Position numbers and translations under genes: made by a program. Below are positions 11,221 through 21,123 of a stretch of 64,000 nucleotides of DNA, one piece after another. Where the stretch lies: contig NW_027328872.1 in the NCBI RefSeq assembly GCF_048564905.1, positions 620,001 to 684,000 on the forward strand. The letters run 5' to 3'. Positions within the stretch are counted from its first letter, which is position 1; each line of letters begins with the position of its first letter. The stretch is from Vicugna pacos. Lineage: Eukaryota > Chordata > Mammalia > Artiodactyla > Camelidae. The notes under the pieces are model-generated. The model was given only the letters and a program-made list of their open reading frames with translations, searched no databases and had not been told where the DNA came from.

Positions 11221-12467
11221 TCGACTTCACCAGGACTGGGCAAGTCTGAAAGTACCTCGGAGCCTCACCAGTAAGCTGATGACAGGCAGATCTTCCACTG
11301 TCTGCCCTTTCAGGTTCTGGAAACTGACCTGTGAACTCAGGTCTTTGGGCAGCAGAAGTATCTCGAACTTACACAGCTTCCCGGACCAAACACCTAAGCC
11401 AAGCTCCACAGAGGCCTGCAGCCCCTCCATCACACTGATCCACCCACAGAACTCGGCCCGGTTACCTAGGATCCAACAGCCACAACAAGCCTCGTGGAAC
11501 ACACCAACATTCCACCTGGAATCCAACCGGTAACTGCCATCCCCAATGGCTGCTGCATCTTGTCAGTGTTGGGGGAGGGGCTGCATCCGACGAGAGGTTC
11601 CTAAAGTAAATGTGGTTCTGCCCACTAGCGTCCCATGGGCCTTTCTTCTTCCCTCTTTCCTTTTGTTCAGATCTGTATGCACAGTACCAATGGAGAGAAG
11701 TGTGTCCCTTTTCAGTTGAAGGTTTCACACGTCTTTAAACTTTCTAAGAGTTCACAGTACACAGAGACCCAGTAAAGGAGACTTATGTTCCTATAATATC
11801 CGTACAACCGGAATACATATGCGTCGCATGATTTCTGCTGAAAAACCCACACTCTCAGGACATGGATCTATTGGTTTCATGGGGGCTGAATTTCCAAGAA
11901 ATGAAACCAACCCCAATGTGCACTTTACTGTCTGTCTCTTTTGCTCTTAGTACACTTTGGCAGAGCTACTTGCCTTTGTTATAGGCTTCTTACAATTCTT
12001 CTCTACGTAGCGTAGAATATGGCATTCCTTCATCCTGTTGGAAGACATACAAGACTACATCACGGACTAGGAAACCATTGGATTCCAAATCGGCATTTGG
12101 GTGAGGTCACGATATGCTCTTATGAATCTATATTTACGAATATGAATGCACGCCTCTGATTTCCGAATACAAGTGTGCTGAGTACATGCAAGCCGCAATA
12201 CTGGGTCGATGCGTGCTGAATGATCCTTGACATCACCTTGAGTATTTTCTTTTGAATAATCATGTTTCCCATGGTATATGTCAGCCAACCGTACCATTTT
12301 GGTGCATGTTTGTTGGTTTGATTCTTTGTTGGTCTGCTTCTCGCTTGTTTTGCAAACACGTCAGGACATGCATCTCTCCTTTCGCTTCAAACAGAGAGTC
12401 AAATAAGCTGATTCACTTAAGAGAGTGCTTCCAATCACCTGTGATTTCCTGCTTCCCTCTCCAATCT
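11221..12467. other. Unassigned segment between the relic frame and the L1 (reference unit 3)
   Basis: About 1.25 kb. Minus-strand frames of 99 codons (11227-11526) and 88 codons (11462-11728) are open in most units but match nothing I know. The plus strand has two long pyrimidine tracts ending in AG (11669-11670 and 11949-11950) that look like 3' splice sites. The piece nearest the L1 (12300-12467), downstream of ORF1 in L1 sense, could be L1 inter-ORF sequence, but I cannot recognise the start of ORF2. Confidence 0.5.
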
Positions 12468-13439
12468 TTAAGGTTTTGATGTCCTCCTTGCCTTCTTCTT
12501 GTTTCTTCTTTGCCACTCATGCTCTTCTTGCATTTCCAATAATGGTTTTCTTCTTTCCATTTCATCTTGCTGCTTTTCTATTTCGGGGAGTATTCTCAAC
12601 CTTCCTTTTAGAAGAAGTTTTGAACTGCTGAATTCTTTTATGATTTGCCGGTCTGTGGATTGCTCTAGCTCTGCCGTTATTAGAAATGGTGGTCATGTGG
12701 CATAGGCTACCCTAGGTGGCAGCCTTTGGCCATTCAGGATATGGTCTGTGTCCTGGCACTCCTCCCTGTCCTGCAATATTGCTGCCGAGTTATAAGCTGA
12801 AACCCCACTGGAGGTTCCCTTGTGACTATGTTGTTTCCTCAAGGTGCATTTTAAATCACTGTGATATTCGTGAACTTTGTTGAATGGAATCATACAGCTG
12901 CTGGTAGGTCTATTGGGATTCCACCTCCTTTGGATGCTGTGTAATTCCTGAATTCGCATAGATGATTTTTTCTTGGCTTTCAACAAGTTTCAGTCTGATA
13001 ATTCTACAGATAAATTTTCAGACATATTTTATTTCTTTATCTCTTGCTTTTCCATCTGGGACTCTTATGAATTCTAGTCTTTCATGCCATGTCTTAACCC
13101 AGGATACAACAGCAATATTTTCATTGTTTTGCACTTGCTTTCCTATGTCCGAATCTGACCGAGGGATTTCTGTTCCCCTGTCTTCACAGTCATTCACGTG
13201 TCCCTCTGCATTATCTAGTCTGCTAAGGACTGAATTTTAGCCCTGATATTATCACATCCACTGAGTTTTCTGATATCTTTTGGCTCGTCTTTAGACTTTC
13301 TCTTCCCCTTTTCTGGTTTTCTGCCTTTTGTGATTCTGAGACTCTTTTGTTATTCAGTGTTTTCCTGACCTCCATTTTCAACACTTGGACTGCATAGCGT
13401 TTTGCAGTCTAGTTGTTTGAAAGCTTATCTTTTGGGCCT
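12468..13439 (-). mobile_element. LINE-1 ORF1 fragment, antisense, decayed (unit 3)
   Basis: Reference copy. The C-terminal-domain frame is at 12693-12986. The coiled-coil/RRM boundary frame lies at about 13030-13235, and the terminal TDRQIIKEF-like piece at about 12590-12670. The upper limit is set where A-rich, lysine/glutamate-rich frames (MEVRKTLKNKRV near 13385) fade. The sense strand is A-rich, which explains the T-rich look of the plus strand here. Confidence 0.78.
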
Positions 13440-13985
13440 TCAATATCTTTGGAACTGAAAATGGTACTTCCTATTTCTTTTACTGTACTTCTTCATCTCT
13501 ACTGGTCAGGTAATATCAGGTATCTAATGTAGAATTTTAGGGCAATGTTAAGTGAAAATTTTAGACTCTTCTCTCTACGCAATTCCAAGGGATTTCTGTG
13601 AGGACAATTTCTCCTAGACATTGATGCCATATTCTCTTCCTGTGTGTGTTGTCTGGTATATCTCCAATTGCTGGTGTTGCATTTGTTGTGATGAACAACC
13701 CATACTATTTCGATTAGCATAACTTCATTTTGATTATGCTTATCTCACAATTCTGAACGTGCGCAGGACACGGCCTCTTGTGGAAATGAGGATTCTAAAG
13801 GTTCTCAGCTCTGCATTCTGCTCTATGTCATTTTGTAGTGTTTCCAAAACAGCAAACTGAGAGTGCGCTTGTGCTTTGTAGTGCCACGGGAATGTCCCAA
13901 TGAAAGCAGTTCTTCCCAGAGCTTCTCTGTCTACTGAAACACCAGTGGAAGCACATCCATGGATGTCACAAATCAGGGCCTGCTG
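13440..13985. other. Unassigned segment upstream (L1 sense) of the ORF1 fragment (reference unit 3)
   Basis: By position this could be the 5' part of ORF1 or the 5' UTR of the same L1. The reading frames (73 codons at 13499-13720, minus; lower part of 101 codons at 13740-14045, minus) do not match L1 clearly enough to call. No other feature is seen. Confidence 0.45.
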
Positions 13986-13993
13986 GAATGTTC

Positions 13994-14057
13994 CCGCAGA
14001 CCGACCTTGGTGTCCTCGCTGCCGTACCGTGCCGGTGCCATCCAAAATGTAGCACCC
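13994..14057. promoter_or_regulatory. Small CpG cluster, possible regulatory patch (reference unit 3)
   Basis: Seven CpGs in about 64 bp (CCCGCAGACCGACC, TCCTCGCTGCCGTACCGTGCC and the following CCCGAT), in a unit that is otherwise CpG-poor. The same patch is present in all twelve full units, for example at 3455-3518, with few CpG losses. It is too short for a CpG island. A promoter role is only inferred. Confidence 0.25.
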
Positions 14058-14061
14058 GATT

Positions 14062-14559
14062 TTGGGAGATAGTGCTGAAGGAAATGCTTCCTCTTCTCAC
14101 GCTGTGGACTTGGACCACTCTAACTTGTCCTATCATCCTTGTGGCACGGGTGCACGAAGGCCACCACAGAGCTGTTGCGCATCCTGTGCCTCAAACCAAA
14201 CCATAATCCAAGCCCAGGTTATGAATGAAGAAGATCCTAAGGCTTTTCATTCTGATTTCAAACCCAAGGCCCCCTGGATCCCTCAGACCAGATGCACGAT
14301 AGCTCTGATTCAGCCCCACACGTGCTCTATTGGCAAAATGCCCAATTGGTCCCTGGTCCTGCAGATGCACTGGGTGTGGCCATGGGACATATCGGTAATC
14401 TCAACCGCGCGACCAGTGTGGTTGATTTATCATTGGTACACTGTTCGGTTTGCTCTCTTGATTAGACCCACCACATCCCACAACGCAATCCAGATCCCTG
14501 AGACTCAGCATATGCCATCAACCGTAGCCCTATACCTCACTTACCGATGCCCCTGCTAA
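14062..14559 (+). other. Longest open frame of the unit, 165 codons, probably not a gene (reference unit 3)
   Basis: Open from ATG to TAA, and open for 165 codons in eight units (start positions 14062, 19354, 24644, 29936, 40518, 45808, 56391, 61682). In units 7 and 10 it has 157 codons (35228, 51100), and in units 1 and 2 only 125. Its composition is rich in S, C, P, H and W with no domain, signal peptide or membrane segment I recognise. The next frame (95 codons, 14547-14834) overlaps its end. With units about 98-99% alike, shared openness is weak evidence of selection. I treat it as a chance frame in a CpG-richer segment. Confidence 0.35.
14539..14545 (-). other. Minus-strand 5' splice-site match (reference unit 3)
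   Basis: GCATCG/GTAAGTGAGG on the minus strand is a near-perfect donor match, with GT at 14543-14544. The frame just upstream on that strand reads DSETKIRDAKLQLAGAS up to the junction, but earlier stops break it. The site is changed in unit 6 (near 30416) and unit 11 (near 56872), so it is not kept under tight constraint in every copy. Confidence 0.3.
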
Positions 14560-14800
14560 CTGTAATTTGGCATCACGGATCTTGGTCTCAGAATCAACTG
14601 TGGGGATATTTTGCGCTGGTTTCTTTGAGTTCTGTCTGCCAAGCATCTGCTGTGCACTCTTGTAAATCTCAACACATCACCTTCAATCTCATGCCTCCTG
14701 TCCGCTTGAGAGGGTGCGTCCAAGTTAAACAGGGTTTCACCCTTGTTGGTCAGACCCTGCACTGGTTTCCATTCCCTGCTTTGCCTTCTCCTGCTTCCAG

Positions 14801-14873
14801 GTGTCCTGAGGCCTCATCCTGTCTTTGGAAGTAACAGACCTCTCTTCGGCAAGTGTCCTGTGCCAAAGGCTGG
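14801..14873 (+). other. Candidate 73 bp exon flanked by acceptor and donor matches (reference unit 3)
   Basis: TTTGCCTTCTCCTGCTTCCAG ends at 14800, an acceptor-like pyrimidine tract plus AG. GCTGG/GTGAGTGG at 14869-14880 is a donor-like match. The interval between them could be an exon of a plus-strand non-coding transcript. Both signals recur in every full unit. No transcript evidence is available, and such matches also arise by chance. Confidence 0.25.
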
Positions 14874-14880
14874 GTGAGTG

Positions 14881-15831
14881 GAGTTTTACATTTCTCTGTA
14901 CAATCGAGCACGTGAGTGCAGGTTGCACTTCTTCTCTGCCAACTGGGCATCGATGAATCAACACTATCCAGATACATTTCACAGAAATGTGATATTTGCT
15001 TAGCTCTTGGTATCTATACAGCCGTGGTGGGAGGGGTTGTCCAAATAAACCTGTTTTGACATTGTGTTGATATCTCATTTGCAGTCTTTAAGAATTTTAA
15101 CAGAATTCATTTCCATGTTTTGGGAGTTATACAAAAATGAAGTTATTTTTTGAAACACACTAAATCGACCTAGAAGCCAGACTTGTCAATTTTGGTAACA
15201 TTGTGTCAGCTCTACGGAAAACCTAGACAGATAGAATGCAAACTAGCAGTCCAAACTGTTAAAGGGGTCATGTCAGCTCTTTACGGTTGAAGCCTCCGAG
15301 ACCAACAGGAACCATGAAATAACTATTGGAAACATGAAATAACCCCCAACCTTGGATACACTTGGGCATGTGGTGCCCTTTAGTCCTATTTGTCACCTAC
15401 TGGCCAATGTTGGCCTTTCAAGGGGTAACATCCCTCTCTAGGAAAATACAAGAGGAAACAAACCAAATATATACATTTAGGTTTGAATCCAAAAGCACCT
15501 AGAGGCATTATAGCTAGGAGAACCCTGCTGCACTTATGCTTGTCTATGGAGAACCAGGTCTTCTTCTATCAGTGATGAGAACATTTAATCTTCCGATCAT
15601 GTTGTCTAAAGCCATTTAACGCAACCAAGTCTGCACCCACATGATATATTGCCCCCGGTGGCTTGACTCAAGTGAAAGACGATCCACATAAGCTGTGTCT
15701 TTAATGTCATTGGCGACTTTTACAGTACACTTCACTTTCTGACTTGTACTATTTACCTATACTGTCTTGAAAAAGTGAGGCCTAATACAGATTCAAGTTC
15801 AGTCAAATATTCCCCTCACTTACCACACTCC
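14881..15831. other. AT-rich non-coding tail of the unit (reference unit 3)
   Basis: The last about 950 bp of the unit has no frame of note and no recognised repeat family. It holds the short CATGAAATAAC direct repeat and the GC palindrome described separately. It is also where unit 2 has its 43 bp deletion. Confidence 0.55.
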
Positions 15832-18800
15832 CTTCACCCCAGGGAAGACATAAACACAACATTTGCTGAATCTAGCGGAAGGCCATCGTTTCTAGGTGTG
15901 AGCTAACTATTCAATTCCTATCTATTTCAGCCGAGACTATTTGACCTTTAAGGAGTTCACTGTTGTTCACAGAGTGTGAAGCTGGAGGAACTCTGATTCT
16001 AGGAGGGACTTGCCCTTCTCCTAATGGCTTCATTGCCGCTCATGTACTGAACCTTCAAAATGGATGCGTGAGTGGAGGGGAGGGAAGGGCAAGTGCTTGC
16101 TAGCTAGGCCCAAACCTGGGAAAAGGCTTACCTGGGCTTGGTGAATTTTGGTCTGAATGGCTTGGGAAGGCCCCTTGGGACGTGTGGATTCTCACGACCT
16201 CTTCCAAGAACAGGAGCGTTTTGATCATCTCTGCCATCTCTTCTCTTGCACACGTCAGGGACCTTGGACCCGTTCTTGGAGAAGAGAATTGAGGAACTTC
16301 CTCAAGTCCACGTTGGCACTCCGTATGTTTCTGCCAGTATCAGCGAGGTTCAATATGTCTCCTGAATGTCTTTTGAGCCTGGTATCCTCTACAGCTGTCT
16401 CCATGCCAGTATTCTCCATTGTAGCAGAACATCTCTCATCCATGTGTTCGCATCTCTCCTCAATCCGTGCAGCCAGCTTTTCGGACAGCTTCTCTTCGTG
16501 ACTCCCCTAAAGTCGACTTCACCAGGACTGGGCAAGTCTGAAAGTACCTCGGAGCCTCACCAGTAAGCTGATGACAGGCAGATCTTCCACTGTCTGCCCT
16601 TTCAGGTTCTGGAAACTGACCTGTGAACTCAGGTCTTTGGGCAGCAGAAGTATCTCGAACTTACACAGCTTCCCGGACCAAACACCTAAGCCAAGCTCCA
16701 CAGAGGCCTGCAGCCCCTCCATCACACTGATCCACCCACAGAACTCGGCCCGGTTACCTAGGATCCAACAGCCACAACAAGCCTCGTGGAACACACCAAC
16801 ATTCCACCTGGAATCCAACCGGTAACTGCCATCCCCAATGGCTGCTGCATCTTGTCAGTGTTGGGGGAGGGGCTGCATCCGACGAGAGGTTCCTAAAGTA
16901 AATGTGGTTCTGCCCACTAGCGTCCCATGGGCCTTTCTTCTTCCCTCTTTCCTTTTGTTCAGATCTGTATGCACAGTACCAATGGAGAGAAGTGTGTCCC
17001 TTTTCAGTTGAAGGTTTCACACGTCTTTAAACTTTCTAAGAGTTCACAGTACACAGAGACCCAGTAAAGGAGACTTATGTTCCTATAATATCCGTACAAC
17101 CGGAATACATATGCGTCGCATGATTTCTGCTGAAAAACCCACACTCTCAGGACATGGATCTATTGGTTTCATGGGGGCTGAATTTCCAAGAAATGAAACC
17201 AACCCCAATGTGCACTTTACTGTCTGTCTCTTTTGCTCTTAGTACACTTTGGCAGAGCTACTTGCCTTTGTTATAGGCTTCTTACAATTCTTCTCTACGT
17301 AGCGTAGAATATGGCATTCCTTCATCCTGTTGGAAGACATACAAGACTACATCACGGACTAGGAAACCATTGGATTCCAAATCGGCATTTGGGTGAGGTC
17401 ACGATATGCTCTTATGAATCTATATTTACGAATATGAATGCACGCCTCTGATTTCCGAATACAAGTGTGCTGAGTACATGCAAGCCGCAATACTGGGTCG
17501 ATGCGTGCTGAATGATCGTTGACATCACCTTGAGTATTTTCTTTTGAATAATCATGTTTCCCATGGTATATGTCAGCCAACCGTACCATTTTGGTGCATG
17601 TTTGTTGGTTTGATTCTTTGTTGGTCTGCTTCTCGCTTGTTTTGCAAACACGTCAGGACATGCATCTCTCCTTTCGCTTCAAACAGAGAGTCAAATAAGC
17701 TGATTCACTTAAGAGAGTGCTTCCAATCACCTGTGATTTCCTGCTTCCCTCTCCAATCTTTAAGGTTTTGATGTCCTCCTTGCCTTCTTCTTGTTTCTTC
17801 TTTGCCACTCATGCTCTTCTTGCATTTCCAATAATGGTTTTCTTCTTTCCATTTCATCTTGCTGCTTTTCTATTTCGGGGACTATTCTCAACCTTCCTTT
17901 TAGAAGAAGTTTTGAACTGCTGAATTCTTTTATGATTTGCCGGTCTGTGGATTGCTCTAGCTCTGCCGTTATTAGAAATGGTGGTCATGTGGCATAGGCT
18001 ACCCTAGGTGGCAGCCTTTGGCCATTCAGGATATGGTCTGTGTCCTGGCACTCCTCCCTGTCCTGCAATATTGCTGCCGAGTTATAAGCTGAAACCCCAC
18101 TGGAGGTTCCCTTGTGACTATGTTGTTTCCTCAAGGTGCATTTCAAATCACTGTGATATTCGTGAACTTTGTTGAATGGAATCATACAGCTGCTGGTAGG
18201 TCTATTGGGATTCCACCTCCTTTGGATGCTGTGTAATTCCTGAATTCGCATAGATGATTTTTTCTTGGCTTTCAACAAGTTTCAGTCTGATAATTCTACA
18301 GATAAATTTTCAGACATATTTTATTTCTTTATCTCTTGCTTTTCCATCTGGGACTCTTATGAATTCTAGTCTTTCATGCCATGTCTTAACCCAGGATACA
18401 ACAGCAATATTTTCATTGTTTTGCACTTGCTTTCCTATGTCCGAATCTGACCGAGGGATTTCTGTTCCCCTGTCTTCACAGTCATTCACGTGTCCCTCTG
18501 CATTATCTAGTCTGCTAAGGACTGAATTTTAGCCCTGATATTATCACATCCACTGAGTTTTCTGATATATTTTGGCTCGTCTTTAGACTTTCTCTTCCCC
18601 TTTTCTGGTTTTCTGCCTTTTGTGATTCTGAGACTCTTTTGTTATTCAGTGTTTTCCTGACCTCCATTTTCAACACTTGGACTGCATAGCGTTTTGCAGT
18701 CTAGTTGTTTGAAAGCTTATCTTTTGGGCCTTCAATATCTTTGGAACTGAAAATGGTACTTCCTATTTCTTTTACTGTACTTCTTCATCTCTACTGGTCA

Positions 18801-21123
18801 GGTAATATCAGGTATCTAATGTAGAATTTTAGGGCAATGTTAAGTGAAAATTTTAGACTCTTCTCTCTACGCAATTCCAAGGGATTTCTGTGAGGACAAT
18901 TTCTCCTAGACATTGATGCCATATTCTCTTCCTGTGTGTGTTGTCTGGTATATCTCCAATTGCTGGTGTTGCATTTGTTGTGATGAACAACCCATACTAT
19001 TTCGATTAGCATAACTTCATTTTGATTATGCTTATCTCACAATTCTGAACGTGCGCAGGACACGGCCTCTTGTGGAAATGAGGATTCTAAAGGTTCTCAG
19101 CTCTGCATTCTGCTCTATGTCATTTTGTAGTGTTTCCAAAACAGCAAACTGAGAGTGCGCTTGTGCTTTGTAGTGCCACGGGAATGTCCCAATGAAAGCA
19201 GTTCTTCCCAGAGCTTCTCTGTCTACTGAAACACCAGTGGAAGCACATCCATGGATGTCACAAATCAGGGCCTGCTGGAATGTTCCCGCAGACCGACCTT
19301 GGTGTCCTCGCTGCCGTACCGTGCCGGTGCCATCCAAAATGTAGCACCCGATTTTGGGAGATAGTGCTGAAGGAAATGCTTCCTCTTCTCACGCTGTGGA
19401 CTTGGACCACTCTAACTTGTCCTATCATCCTTGTGGCACGGGTGCACGAAGGCCACCACAGAGCTGTTGCGCATCCTGTGCCTCAAACCAAACCATAATC
19501 CAAGCCCAGGTTATGAATGAAGAAGATCCTAAGGCTTTTCATTCTGATTTCAAACCCAAGGCCCCCTGGATCCCTCAGACCAGATGCACGATAGCTCTGA
19601 TTCAGCCCCACACGTGCTCTATTGGCAAAATGCCCAATTGGTCCCTGGTCCTGCAGATGCACTGGGTGTGGCCATGGGACATATCGGTAATCTCAACCGC
19701 GCGACCAGTGTGGTTGATTTATCATTGGTACACTGTTCGGTTTGCTCTCTTGATTAGACCCACCACATCCCACAACGCAATCCAGATCCCTGAGACTCAG
19801 CATATGCCATCAACCGTAGCCCTATACCTCACTTACCGATGCCCCTGCTAACTGTAATTTGGCATCACGGATCTTGGTCTCAGAATCAACTGTGGGGATA
19901 TTTTGCGCTGGTTTCTTTGAGTTCTGTCTGCCAAGCATCTGCTGTGCACTCTTGTAAATCTCAACACATCACCTTCAATCTCATGCCTCCTGTCCGCTTG
20001 AGAGGGTGCGTCCAAGTTAAACAGGGTTTCACCCTTGTTGGTCAGACCCTGCACTGGTTTCCATTCCCTGCTTTGCCTTCTCCTGCTTCCAGGTGTCCTG
20101 AGGCCTCATCCTGTCTTTGGAAGTAACAGACCTCTCTTCGGCAAGTGTCCTGTGCCAAAGGCTGGGTGAGTGGAGTTTTACATTTCTCTGTACAATCGAG
20201 CACGTGAGTGCAGGTTGCACTTCTTCTCTGCCAACTGGGCATCGATGAATCAACACTATCCAGATACATTTCACAGAAATGTGATATTTGCTTAGCTCTT
20301 GGTATCTATACAGCCGTGGTGGGAGGGGTTGTCCAAATAAACCTGTTTTGACATTGTGTTGATATCTCATTTGCAGTCTTTAAGAATTTTAACAGAATTC
20401 ATTTCCATGTTTTGGGAGTTATACAAAAATGAAGTTATTTTTTGAAACACACTAAATCGACCTAGAAGCCAGACTTGTCAATTTTGGTAACATTGTGTCA
20501 GCTCTACGGAAAACCTAGACAGATAGAATGCAAACTAGCAGTCCAAACTGTTAAAGGGGTCATGTCAGCTCTTTACGGTTGAAGCCTCCGAGACCAACAG
20601 GAACCATGAAATAACTATTGGAAACATGAAATAACCCCCAACCTTGGATACACTTGGGCATGTGGTGCCCTTTAGTCCTATTTGTCACCTACTGGCCAAT
20701 GTTGGCCTTTCAAGGGGTAACATCCCTCTCTAGGAAAATACAAGAGGAAACAAACCAAATATATACATTTAGGTTTGAATCCAAAAGCACCTAGAGGCAT
20801 TATAGCTAGGAGAACCCTGCTGCACTTATGCTTGTCTATGGAGAACCAGGTCTTCTTCTATCAGTGATGAGAACATTTAATCTTCCGATCATGTTGGCTA
20901 AAGCCATTTAACGCAACCAAGTCTGCACCCACATGATATATTGCCCCCGGGGGCTTGACTCAAGTGAAAGACGATCCACATAAGCTGTGTCTTTAATGTC
21001 ATTGGCGACTTTTACAGTACACTTCACTTTCTGACTTGTACTATTTACCTATACTGTCTTGAAAAAGTGAGGCCTAATACAGATTCAAGTTCAGTCAAAT
21101 ATTCCCCTCACTTACCACACTCC
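15832..21123. repeat. Macrosatellite unit 4 (5,292 bp), near-copy of unit 3
   Basis: Carries the unit 3 private variants at an offset of 5,292 bp. I found only about half a dozen single-base differences from unit 3 across the shared tract, for example near 17518, 17882, 18144, 18569, 20897 and 20950. Its first about 1 kb (CATGTACTGAACC near 16041, CCATGCCAG near 16402) instead matches the start of unit 5. Confidence 0.97.
17760..18731 (-). mobile_element. LINE-1 ORF1 fragment, antisense, decayed (unit 4)
   Basis: Nearly base-for-base the unit 3 copy, differing by a few substitutions (for example near 18144 and 18569). Confidence 0.78.

Larger units (their letters stand above)
10540..15831. 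repeat. Macrosatellite unit 3 (5,292 bp, reference unit)
   Basis: Full-length base unit, used here as reference for the internal anatomy. From about 11.2 kb onward it is nearly identical to unit 4, sharing many variants not found elsewhere. Examples are ATGTTCCCGCAG near 13988, ATGAATGAAGAAGATCC near 14221 and CAATCGAGCACG near 14901. Confidence 0.97.
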
